Shown: piece by piece, positions 50,480 to 62,475 of the stretch
Numbering within the stretch: position 1 is the first letter of the stretch
How the letters are laid out: each line of letters begins with the position of its first letter
From: Morella rubra
Taxonomy: Eukaryota; Streptophyta; Magnoliopsida; Fagales; Myricaceae
Assembly (NCBI GenBank): GCA_003952965.2
Contig: CM025852.1
Location: 3,690,416-3,754,415, forward strand
DNA length: 64,000 nucleotides
Direction: 5' to 3'
The notes under the pieces: generated by a model
Told to the model about the DNA's origin: nothing
What the model saw: the letters and a program-made list of their open reading frames with translations, nothing else
Database searches by the model: none
Position numbers and translations under genes: made by a program

Positions 50480-52464
50480 CTAATCCCTCTTCTTATCCTT
50501 CAATGGCCCCCTAGGAATCTTGCTCAAAACCTTTGCATCAAAAACTGCCCACTTCAGCTTGAACTCAGCATGTGCTTTCTCTGCAAATGAGTCCACCTGG
50601 TCCTCGTACTTTTCATAAAGCACAGGCAATGTGTGCAGCAATACGAAAGCTGTTATTGAATTCAGAGACAATGTGTTAAGTGCTAGTCTAATCAAGTTAG
50701 AAAGTAAATACAGCGCATACAGTAACTCCATTACCCATGTAGAACAAGGTCAAGAAATTGCACCAGTTCCCCGCGATGGACAAAACCCACAAGCCAGCGA
50801 TCGCCTAATTTATCACAACATTCCCCATATGGAGCATCAAGACAAGCCATAATTAAGAAAATATGACAGCTAAAACAACATAGGTTCTAAACCAAGCATC
50901 ATATAATCCAATAAAACTATCTAGCCACACTGAATTTCTCCAAACGCATCGATATAAGGCAATATCAAAACGAAACTACATCACACAGGCATATGAACAT
51001 ACGGAGAGGAACTTCTTCAGGTCTCTTCCTGATGCAATATCACGTAGAAGAGCAAAAGCACGGTTGATTTCTATCCTCATAGCAGCAGCAATCTGTAGAA
51101 CAGGTTCCTCTGGGATATAGATTTCGGGAATGCGTGGAGGACTCCTACATGTTCAAAAACAATGAATGAACAAACCAACTAACAATGGAGAAATTAAGAT
51201 AATCAAACCAAAATATAAGAGGACTCTTACTTGTTGATAAAGGTGGATGCACTGGACCACAAGAACAAAATGGCAAGAGCCAGAATCAAGATGTGGCAGA
51301 CCAGAGTCAGCAAATGGTATTCAAGCAACTCAAACAGAACCCATAGAGCTGTTGCCCCACCAAGTACTCCGGCTGATACCTTCTTGTTCCTCCACAAGAA
51401 AACATCGGCCGCTGCAGCAAGAAGATTGAATCACTAAAGGTACGGCTGAAAAGGAATTTGCTATTTCATAATTCACAATTGAAATATAGGGTGTTTTAAC
51501 TGTTCTGCACAAAAGGGGAAGACCATTCTTAAAGTTCCAATGATTATTTACTTGTATAAAGGAGGAATAAAATTACTACACGTATGATGATGATTAAGTT
51601 GTAGAAAGACGTTTGAAAAGTTTTAGAGCCTGTGGAATCTTCTATGACAGCAAAGCACATCGATAGCATTTGAGAGCCAATCAAGTAAACTCACACAACC
51701 TCTTGACTCTCAAAAAACAAAGATTGACGACACCTCAAGTTCCATAAAGAATCCAGATCTGGATCCAAATGCTCTTAGAAAAACCTCAAAAGAAAGATTA
51801 ATATGATAATCGATAGAGGACTAAAGCGCAATCGAGACAGAAAGCAAGCGAAAAACTAGGGTTAATCTGACTCGAGCTGTGTTAATTTCTTTCACCCAAT
51901 ACACAAAGATAACTTGTTTGCATGGGGAGAGAGGGGGAGAAAGAACAGACAAGCATACGGATTGGGATCTCATATTGGCATCCTAGATTTCACGACTGCT
52001 GCTATTCCTACTACCAGACTTTCTAAGCAACCGTACAAATCGTAATGACAAACTACAATAAGCATTTGAAGCAAAACCGACAGAACTTTTCTTCACCACA
52101 AAGAAAGAGAAACAAACCAATGCAAACATAGTAAAGCTAATCAAATTAAATCTCCCATTTCCATATCATTTCTCGACGAAATCAATAAAACAAAAAGATA
52201 CCAATTTGACCTACGTTTGCCACCACCTAGAACCCTGTGAACAGGCTTTTCCCTTCCAAAGAGCCGGTAAATCTTGGACTGGATAGACGAGGAAGCGTCG
52301 TTCTTCTTCTTCTCGTGGTCTGAAACCGACGACGAGTCATCGTGGGCATGAATCTTCTCCGATATCTTTTCCATCAAAGACTGCTCCTTTGGTTCCTCGT
52401 GGTGATGCTCCTTGTGGTGCTGCTCCTCGTGGTGATGCTCCTCGTGGTTATGCTCATCCGCCAT
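50480..52464 (-). CDS. Reticulon-like protein, RTNLB1-4 type (5 exons, 270 aa)
   Basis: An ER-membrane-shaping protein with a reticulon homology domain. Exons in transcript order: 52464-52215, 51411-51231, 51144-51003, 50804-50735, 50649-50480. The total is 271 codons, with GT-AG introns on the minus strand. The N-terminal 50 residues are built from His/Glu repeats ([14 protein letters not shown]). [17 protein letters not shown] and LGGGKPADVFLWR then lead into the reticulon domain (about residues 80-270). This has two long hydrophobic hairpins (about 98-140 and 185-225) separated by the hydrophilic [19 protein letters not shown] loop. The C-terminus [13 protein letters not shown] carries the basic tail of this group. 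The ATG at 52464 is the first true ATG. Confidence 0.94.
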
Positions 52465-52623
52465 GGCTTTTTCTCTCAACGCAACCCTTCCGTTTCAGAA
52501 TCTGCTCCGCACTGATCCAAAAAACCTAACGCTTCACGTTTCGAAACGTCCAGAAACTCAAAAGAAACTGCAGGCGTGGATCTTTTCTCTTCCTTTCCCT
52601 TTCTCTCTCACTCTCTGAGGTCT

Positions 52624-52631
52624 CTATATAG
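52624..52631 (-). promoter_or_regulatory. TATA box of the RTNLB gene
   Basis: On the minus strand the sequence reads CACTATATAGAGACC, about 160 bases before the RTNLB ATG. This is a typical distance for a plant core promoter with a short leader. Confidence 0.6.
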
Positions 52632-52639
52632 TGCCGTTT

Positions 52640-55557
52640 CCTCTCTCATCTGCAGGCTTCTCAAGTTAAAGATTTGAAAAAATGTCGAAAGGGTGTGAAT
52701 TAGAATCTGCAGGCTTGGACTGACCCGAAACCCAACGAAGAGCAAGTTAAAGATTTGAAAATGGAGGACATTTTCCTTTACAAGTCTGAGGCTAACGGCT
52801 GTTAGATTTGACGGTTCTTCCGCTGGTTTACGTGGCGGGAGGAGGATCAACTGTAGTTTCGAACTCACGGAGCGGATAAGAGGAAAGTCGCATCTGCCTT
52901 AATTTGGAAGTGCGAAATGACATAACCAGACGCATGGATCTTTCGACACGCGTCGAGGCAGGGCCCCAGATAGATTATCTTATCTTTTTTTAAGTATCTT
53001 GTTCGGGTTAAGTCACACCTTTGTCCGGAGAAAGCCTTAGCGATTAAGCTAATTCTTTCTATCTGAGTAATTAAAGGGGGAAAAAAAAACTTAATGCTCG
53101 ATTCAGACAATTTGACAGATAATTCAATATTCTCTTAATTTCAAAGAGAGTTTTATCAAGATATTCTTTAATTTATTATCTGGATTATACCAGTTCAAAG
53201 TGAAAAAAATACAAGATAGATTAAAGAGCATAGTAAGAATTTAATTTTCTGAATAAATAGAATATTTTAATAAGAATTAAATAACTTTTTTTAGTAAGAC
53301 CTAATTTTTTTTAAATTCCTACAAACGGCATTAAATACAATAAAAATTATTATTATTATAGTTATCTCAATTTATGCATTGAAGAAGAAATTGCTAATCT
53401 CCTGAAACAATCAGTTGTATAGAACTTATTTCATACTGAAAATAGAATACAAAAAGTAATAAATTAAGCTTGAGTAACAGATTCCGGGCCTGGGGGTCTT
53501 TTTCTTCTTTTCTTTTAATAGTTTTTTTTTGTTTTTTCTTTCTTCGGCCCTTTTGATGGGCCTGTGCAGTGTGGATCTCGGCAACGGAAAACCAACCCGC
53601 AATTTCAGCAATAGACAGATAACTACAGCTGGACCAATAGCGTCGTGTCAGCTGCTCCCACAATGGGTCCCGCTCGATTAACTTAATCACTAACCCAGTT
53701 TCGAAAACAAGAAAATGCAAAAAAGAAAAAAACAACTCCTACCTAGTTTCTTCTAAGCTATAAAAATAAATAAATAAAAATCCAAAAATCTAATTACGAA
53801 AGAGAATAAAAAAAGGGACCGCATGAGTTATGTTTAATACGATGACGTTTGAAATTCTGTGTACTCTGGAAAATCGGCCAACGTTTCATCCCCACCACAT
53901 TCCACACAGCATTATCAGGAACCTCCCAACCTCGACTAACACAAGTTTATGTTGGAGACCACCATTTAACTAATTGATTGTAATCGGCGATGATGACACC
54001 TTGTTAAAGGACAGGTTTCCATCCAGATTCCAAACTTTGACAACCTGTGCCAATCACCCAACTGTAACGGCCTAAAAGGGCCGACAGCAGTGTGAATAGC
54101 CCCATTCTCTTGGGACTTCCTAATGGAGATACCAAAAGATGTGAACCCCACTAGTGGGATCGAATGGAAAGAGGCAGAAGAAGGCGCTTTCTCATGGGCC
54201 AGGAGAGAGACTGAGAGAGCACAAGCTTCTTTCAGATTCTAAACACTTACCTACAAAATGGGCGAGGAGGGACATAACTTCAAACTAAAAAGCAGCAAAA
54301 CCTGAATGGCTTTAAGTCAGTAGACCCTTCAAAAAGCCTTGGACATTACAAATTTTTGCCTCAATTCAAAAGCAGATTCAGAAGCATGGGCATGATTTAA
54401 AGGGGCCTAACCTCGTTTCTGTGAGACAAAAGCACTCACCTAAAGCATACGCATGCATTGGAGTAAAACCAATAGAATCACAAATTAGCATAGCAAGTTA
54501 AAAGTTAGTGGCAAAAAAGTACAATAACAACGACTTTACAACCCAGATTTTGAGATCTGTGCATATTCAACTTAAAGGAAAATATGAGTATATCAAATGC
54601 AGCTGAAATCAGTCACTAATTAGAAAACTGTTCCCAAACTATCTTTCACTAAATGGTTCTGCAATTTGGTGCCAGCTAATTGTATTAAAGAATATGCAGA
54701 AAGTACCCTTTAATACAGAGAAATAAAAGGAAAGAATATACCGGCTTTTTGGCCTCATAACCAAAAGCATAATAAGCTAATTGAGTCCGGATGCAGACAT
54801 TAACATATTGATATAATAAGGAAGCAAAGCTTAAGTCCAAGAGGACCAACAATCGCCGAAGGAGAAGAGGAGGAAATGGAAGAGAAGAAGAGAAGTGGAG
54901 GAATTATGGGGAAAAATCAACTGATGCTGGCTTAAATCGTTCATTCAAAGTCCCACTTTCTCTATCAAAGAAAGGGCGCGGTAAAAGTTTTGATTTCATC
55001 TAGTTGGCGTGTCAGTTTTGTGACTCAGTCGCGATGACAGAGGACCTAACAGATGGAAGTTATCATGGTTTCTTGGAAGTGAAGCACACGAAACCTTTAG
55101 AATTTTGCGTAAGACCTTCCAATAGCGCAATGCTGCTCTTTCGTCTCATCCACTACCTGCAAAATCACAATCTGCTCAGTTACGTTACTCTTTAAGGTTG
55201 TACAACAACTGGAAGTAGAAGGTTCCAAAGCAGCTCTTGGAGCACAAAACGGGATTCCAGATAGTGTAATACACTAGGATACGCAAGTGGTTCTTGGCGA
55301 GTGACAATAGAGACTCTACCTTATTGACACAGGATCAAATGATTCAAACAGTACCAGAGATTGGAATATGGAAGAGAGAACAGATAAAATACTGGATATG
55401 CAAAAGCTAAGGAGGAATTTGCCATCAAACACTGCAGTTTGAAAACTGACAGTTTCATTCTATGGTTTGTCACCATTCCAGCAGAAAATCAGAATGGCAG
55501 ACCATGCATCTCAGAGGATGTTGTTTTCTTTGTTTTTCTAAGATATTTTTGAATCCT
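52640..55557. other. Spacer upstream of the RTNLB gene
   Basis: No gene is supported in these 2.9 kb. The first few hundred bases are presumably promoter. 53100-53400 is very AT-rich. The remaining frames are short and have no family features. Confidence 0.45.
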
Positions 55558-56747
55558 GGGTGATGTTCATTTTGTGAAAAAATGTAGGATTCTGGAAAAG
55601 TTGTGAATATTTAGGTGATGTTGGAGTTGTATTGGTGTTTGTGTAAAGTTGATTTTTTATTAATGAGAGTGAAAGAGAATGATTGTTTTTTAAGGTTGTT
55701 ATTTGTAGATTACCTTTATTGGGATGTGTGTAGAAGATAAAATATAAAATAATATTTATAATGATATTTGTTTATAATATTTATTATAAATTCGAAAATT
55801 ATATTTTTGACTCAATCGTAATAAAAATATTGATTTATTTATAATATTGATTATTTTAATTTTAATTTTAATTTTTTTTTTTTATTTTGATACAAATGTT
55901 GATGTTTATTTATAATATTTATTATAATTCCAAAATTTTCTTTTATTTCTTTTTTATTGTGATACAAATGTTGATATTTATTTATAATATTTATTATATT
56001 CTTGAAAATCCCTTTTATTTCATTTTTTTTATTGTGATACAAATGTTGATATTTATTTATAATATTTATGATAATTCTGAAAATCTCTTTTATTTCTTAT
56101 TTTCTGTGACAAGTGTTGATATTTATTTATAATATATTTTATAATTTTGAAAGTCACTTTATTTTCTATTTCCTATTTCTTATTGTAATACAGATGTTGA
56201 TTTCATTTATAGAAGGGGTATAATGCCAAAAATCCCTTTTGTTTTCTATTTTTTTGTGATAAGAATATCTAAAATCATGGAGATGTCATAAAAAAAAAAG
56301 ATTAAAAAGATGAGAAATGAGCTAAACAATTGCCAGAGGCCATGCTCGCTTCACGTCAACAGGGGAGCGCTTCACGTCAACGGGGAAGGAAGGGAAGATC
56401 GAGGGGAGACGAAAGTCTCCGTTGGTCAAATCAGCGGGGGGAAATGGCCATATTAACCCTCAACAACTTTTCAACCACACATAACATTCGGGCTATTTCG
56501 TCATTTCCTCTTCTTTTGATTTTAATGCACTGAACGCTGGGGCCACATGTTTTTCATAACCCTATTTTACCCTTTATGTTTTCTGCTCTTCACATTTTAC
56601 TGGAGGATACCTTGGTCATTTAACATCATTTTGTCCAGGGCAAAATTGGAAATTTTTAGGCTGAATCCTTAAATCCAGCTTTGTTTGCCGAACATGACCA
56701 AAGAAAGGATTCAAATTCACACGTTTCCAAGGAAACGAACATGACCC
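55558..56747. mobile_element. Larger element of the 222-bp MITE family (1190 bp)
   Basis: The left end GGGTGATGTTCATTTT and the first roughly 100 bases match the left part of the MITE at 23970. The right end ACGAACATGACCC matches its right end. The interior holds a tandem repeat (55870-56260) and a less AT-rich part (56330-56450). I see no clear target duplication and no transposase, so it may be a composite. Confidence 0.5.
55880..56260. repeat. AT-rich tandem repeat, period about 73 bp
   Basis: GATACAAATGTTGAT followed by TTTATTTATAATATTTAT recurs at about 55889, 55961, 56036, 56108 (as GACAAGTGTTGAT) and 56186. The spacer ends in TTTTATTTCTTTTTTATTGT-like sequence. Earlier diverged copies may reach back to 55760. 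It gives spurious Ile/Tyr-rich frames on both strands. Confidence 0.85.
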
Positions 56748-58030
56748 TAGAATTTAAAAACCGAATATATTTTTTAACATCACCTAAAAATAACTGCAGC
56801 ACGCATATCAATAAAATTATCATCATCTAAAAATTCTCAAAATATTAAAAGTTTTAAAAAAATATTCTAACCGAACATTAATTTCTTAAACAGAGGAACT
56901 CAAGCACGCAAAATGAGAGAGAAAAATAGCATACTAAGTCTCAAATGTCATCATTGGAGGTGGATGAGTTGGGAGTATGTTTGATAAAAATAACTTCTTC
57001 TCACTCAATGCTTAGATTTGAGTCTCGTTATGCTCATGTTAGGGCGACCAGTAATTAACCCTTCAGCATGCACTTGGGACACAAGAAAAGAGTGCAACCA
57101 AACACCTCCCTTCTTTGCGAAGCGAAAATCAGAAACATCTATAACTCATTTACCCAAAAACAAAAAAATAAATAAATCCGAAGACAGAAGTCCCACATGA
57201 TGCCTGATGGCTGGGAAGACTCATTTAGTTGGAGGCTTGTACAAAAAAATAAGGACGCCGAAGATAGTAGCGGCAATGAAGACATTACGAACAAAATAGC
57301 TAACTGGTTGTAAAAGCAGCAATGTTTGCTGGCGCGTTTTAGTACAAGAGCGAAACTCTGATATGACATTTCCACTCCCACGAGGCCAACACATTATGCA
57401 AAACAATCAAATGTCGTAAGAGAAGCATCGTGCAGTAAGATTTTTGAGCTCGCCCGTTTATTCATTGCCCAAGTGGCTACAAGCCTAAACTAAACAGTCT
57501 AGTGACATTCGATTCTTATTTCAAAAGGGACTTAAAACCTATCCAACTAAAGAGACGACAAATAGAGAACGCAGCATGCGAAGCACTATAAGCTTTTCGG
57601 GAAGATAGGTATACTACTCGCTGATTATTATGTAATTTTGCTTTCTTTTCACAACTGTGAAGCAAAGTGTTCACACAAAGAAAATGACTGGACTTATAAG
57701 ACGGGCAAATTTCGGCAATCGGAAGGGGGGGGAAAAAAAAGACCCAAAAGCGAGAAAACGGAGTGCTGTAACGACAGAAAGAAGTTGGTGGGACGGCATC
57801 AAGATTACCTTATTGGAGCCCAATGAGATGCAGAAATAGCCCTCTGCGAAGCTCGGGGCCGCATAGGCCACAGTGACCTTTTCTGTGACTCGTGCTGTCG
57901 TGCATTGGCTCCTAAGAGTAAGACGACCAAAGGCCGACAATGAGAGGTTCTTGGAATATTATTGTTCACCGCTGGTACACTGGGGCGTGAGGAATAAATA
58001 GACCGTTCCAAAGTTCCAGCAGGCATGTCA
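56748..58030 (-). other. Spacer with a weak small-gene candidate
   Basis: On the minus strand, 58026 to 57808 encodes a Ser/Arg-rich start (MPAGTLERSIYSSRPSVP) that ends at a possible donor (ATAAG/GTAATC). Further down, 57400-57221 encodes a hydrophobic C-terminus (FVRNVFIAATIFGVLIFLYK) ending in a stop. A small organelle-targeted membrane protein could be built from such parts. However, I could not join the two in frame with a convincing acceptor. I do not recognise either piece. Confidence 0.2.
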
Positions 58031-61000
58031 ATTCAGAAAACAGAACATTTCCCCGAATGTGCAGGTGGGTACTTTGGGCCGGAATGATATTCTTATAGAG
58101 GACTATAACTTTTTCATGGGCCTAAATCGACCGAGACAGAATAGAAAATGCCTTAACCAGAGACTACATTGTGAAAGGTTCTTGAGCTTGCTTTGCAGCT
58201 CATGCCAGTGTAGAGTCGTTTGAATTGGGCCTTGTCGGACATACGAGAGAGCTCAAAGGCCATTCCCTATAGGGACAAGGGAGGTCAAGTTGAGTTTATT
58301 CTTGAGAGTCGAGTATCCCTCGCATAATTCGATTTGACACGACTCAACAATCGAGTTCCCATCTGAGGATATTTTATGGTTTTATTTTTAAAGATTTTTT
58401 TTTAAAAAAAATAAAAAATACCAAATTTTTAACATCATGACGCATATTAATAAAATTAATATTATCTAAAAATTATCAAAACACACAAAATTCTTAAAAT
58501 TTACTATAACCAAACGTATTCTTAGATTTATGCATAATGCATGCAGCAGAAAGCATTTAGGATTTATATATCCAAGACATGACTCAACAATAATTTTGGT
58601 GGGCACTCACTTATTGAAATCATTAATATGGTTTACTGACCTGTCCAAAGCATTTAGTTGGCACATCAATGAGTCATGACTAGAGGGGCCAGCAAAGCAA
58701 CCACCTTGTAGAAAGTACGAAGAAAGAATCAAAGGGATCAGCCGCAGCGCCGAACATGAAATATACAAGCCTGGCCAAAAAGAAGAAATGGGATTGGGGA
58801 CAGGGACAGGGACTCTCGTTGTCAACAACAAAAGATCAAAAAGAGATCGGGGGAAAAAAAGTTAAAGATTGATGGGCCAACCTTTTACCCCCCCGCAAAA
58901 AAAGAGAGTGAGTGCCACAAAATGTGCCAAAGTTGTGTTGGCGATGTTTATGTGGGGTTTGTATCAAACTTCTATTGGCTATTTCTCTCACCGAGACAAA
59001 CAGCTCCTAATCATGAGATGTTTTTGTAATTATGATGAAAAAAGTTGTCCATTTATCTCTTTAAAAATGGCGCTAATTTTCTTTGCAAGTATGATAACTT
59101 GCGCAACAAAAACCAAATGGAGAAGGAGGGTGTTGTAGAGGAAATTATATATCTACTGATTTGCTTCGCATTTAAACCTTGACTAATCGTTTCGAATACT
59201 CTGTCCTATCTTATTCATTCACCATTGCAGTGCCACAATCCTCATATATTTGTCACACAAATTCCAGAATGTATGCAAGAAGTGGTGAAGGAATGAACCT
59301 AACATGTTTGCTGAGTAGCCTAATGGTCAAGAAGGATAATTGGATGAACCGTATAATAACTCGGACATCTTGAGTTTGGATTATACTATGCTGAGACTAA
59401 TGATTTGTTTGGAAGGAAGAGTAGAGAGCTCTCCTCTCGCCCGAAACTTATCACGCAGAACTAAGTCTAATGTCACTCTACTTGAAGTGAGTTTTTCGTC
59501 ATAAAAAATAAAAGGAAACATAACATTCTCTCAAGTTAAAAAATAAAAAACAACAACAATATGTAAGTACCAAATGCTTAATGAAAAAGGATAAGATTAT
59601 ACTTTAACAAGGTAGAATTTTCCAAAACCCAATCATCCTCTTCATACTAAATGATTTAATTTATAATAGATCAGCATATGTCACTATTATTATAATTAGC
59701 ACCGTATTTAATATTTATTATTATTCATTTGCAAATGCAATATTTACTATTTAATTGAAAATCATTGATTAACGTGGCGAATTCAAAATGATAACTTTTA
59801 TTCGAGTTCTAAAAGATGGTAATTTGTGTCTTATAAGGGAAAAAAAGGTGACAACACTAGCATGCGGCATAGACTTGCCCTTGAATAGCTGTTTTAATGA
59901 TGAATTAAATAATCCAGTGAGTAGAAAGCATAATATTACGTCACCGATGATTACGAATCAATTCAAAACTGACAAAGTACTCAGTAGGAGGGAGAGAAAA
60001 TTAGAAAAGCGAAACCATGGAACTAAAAAGAAACTGTTTTAAAAATTATTTGTTGTGTGGGTTATTCAATAATAGGAAGCCCTGTATCTCCTTCTGACTC
60101 CTCTTAAATATTAAATTCCAATTTTATATCCCAAACAATCATAAGTAAGAAGAAAAGGCATTATTAATTCAAAATGATATTTAAAGTTAACTTTTGATTT
60201 TGTTTTCCTTTATTTTAATATAATAAATGAAAGAAGCATGGTTGCATCCTAGACAGCTGCACTTGAGCTGAAGTTCGGGCACCTCTACCACTGTAGTAGG
60301 GCCTTTTGACTGGCTTTTGAACCATGTGAGAATACTTTACTCTTTGGAAAAGTTGGGAGGCCTAATATGAGGAGCTAGTTCTTTCTTTTGTAGCTAAGGG
60401 AAAACTATGATATTTTTTTAATGCATTTATCATTATTTTCTAGGTATCTGCTTCAATCCAGGTAAACAATATGTAAGTATATAGAGAAAAAGAGAGAAAT
60501 ATAATCTATTGAGATTGTCTTAATAGTTAGAGTGAAGAAGAATTGTATAGGTAAAACGCACGTTTCGAATTTAATTTTTTTTGAAATTGATAACTTAAGT
60601 AGGGAGTCATGAGTTATGAACAACCGTATTAACTCATCCGAGATTTATAAACCATCAAGCTGAACTTGTCTATTAGACTGGCCATATCAATAGAATTTAT
60701 CCTCGTCATTAATATATATACATTCAAGTAGATCTTTTTACATGTTTTATGCATCGAAGTGAACTTTTGGTTTTCAGGTCCAACATCTTTCTCTAGCTAG
60801 GCCACAGGTTAGGGCAATTTCTTCTGGTAAAAGAACTGTACACGACTAACTAAACCCAATGTGAGATTCCTCCCCACTTTTAAGCCTTCAGTCTGATCCG
60901 GAACAAACACAATACATTATACGGAAAAATCCTAAACCAATTGTTTAGCTCTGTGTGCACGCACGTACCCCAAGTTCATGGATGCCACGCGCTCTGCAAA

Positions 61001-61849
61001 ACAACGTGCGAACATGTACGAATCTTTTTTTGTTTTTTTGGATGGGAGAATGTACCGGCGTTGATGAAAAATTCGAACCTCGTATGATCACAATAAGTAA
61101 ATAACACGGTAATAGAACAAAAATGAAATTTATAGATGATAACTTTTTATGGAGGAGGAAAAATCGTCCTCTTATAAGGGCCCACGATGAAAAGCCCAAA
61201 TATGGTTAAACAGGGGACTATTGTACAATGGCATCAAATGTTCCCCTCCCGGGGCATATTAGAAGTACATTAGACCGACTAGGCTATGATATCTCAATGA
61301 ATCTTGTCCAAGAAGCTTGTATAAGATACTATCGTGCATGCGAGTAGTAATCATTTCACCTCCTATTGACGGCGAAGGAGATTAGACGAAGAGATAAAAA
61401 GTAAGGAAAGTTAATCCAGTTGAAGAGCAGAAGGTCTAACAGAACTCTTACAAGGTGGAAAACCAAATTAGATAATAAAGCCCTAGAATAAACTGGTGGA
61501 AAAAAGGCAGAGATGGGTCGAGATGGGCCTGAGCCTGCAAAAAGGAGGAATTTGTGAAGTAAGCACTTCTCTCGAAAAAAAGACTAAAAACTTAAGAATA
61601 GAAAAATTGACAGCTAACAAAAGCATCGGAGACATTCCCTACAGGAAGGATCTTGTATTCTTCATTATTTTCTCTGCTTGTAGGAAGAAGAAAGATGCAG
61701 CTCAACCTTCTAGTCCATCTCAAGTTTGGTTTCTGGCCCAATTTCCTCAGGCCTTTTGCCCAGTAGATTCTATGATGGGCCGGTAAATTTAGCTTCATCA
61801 ATTTTCAAATGTAGTGTTGTTTTATTATATTATTTTTTAAGAAAAATGA
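58031..61849. other. Intergenic DNA
   Basis: No gene, RNA or complete transposon is supported. 58380-58520 is AT-rich and shares phrases with 56770-56880 (TTTTAACATCA, AATAAAATTA, ATCTAAAAATT), which suggests another small repeat-family relic. The longest frame (59788-60042) has no family features. Confidence 0.45.
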
Positions 61850-62475
61850 CAATAACCATCTGATAAACTAACACCACACATTCTTAAATACCCTTATAAA
61901 CTATAATTCATTACTACTCCCATAAAGCCAAGTTTCCGTTACGATTTCATCTACCTAACCATTAGAGTCGTTGCGTCGAATGATTTATGTCTTACGTAAC
62001 CTACAAGTGACCCTCATATTCTCATAAACTATAATTCGCTACTATTCTTGTAAAGTTAGGTTTTGTTACGATTTCATTCTCTAACCACTAGACTCGTTAT
62101 ATCAAGTGGTTTACATTCTACGTGGCCCACATGTGCACCTCTCATATGTTGAAAGATAAATATACTCAAATTTGTTCATTTACTTAACCTTAAATCAGTC
62201 TAATAGTGGAATGAATATTTTTAGTGTCTTCGTTTGATTGGGCCCATATCTTGCAATTCAATTCAGCTGATACATATATATGGAGACATATTTATTTTTC
62301 ATCATAAGGAGAGAATCTTGTAGAATGAAAATCGTTGGACATAATGATTAATTCCTACTGGTAAAGAGATGATCGTAGTAGTAACATAACTTTTAGGAAT
62401 GAGTTATAGCGAGTTATTATTTATAAAGATTTTTGAGAATATGGTGTTATTTTGAGGGAGTTACTATAAAGAGCT
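61850..62475. mobile_element. Possible MITE with inner tandem duplication
   Basis: The left part (AACTAACACCACACATTCTT to ACTACTCCCATAAAG) is repeated in inverted form at about 62400-62470 (ATGGTGTTATTTTGAGGGAG). Inside, a unit of about 128 bp containing ATAAACTATAATTC and GTTACGATTTCAT occurs twice in tandem (about 61897-62024 and 62025-62155). The boundaries and target duplication are unclear. Confidence 0.45.
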
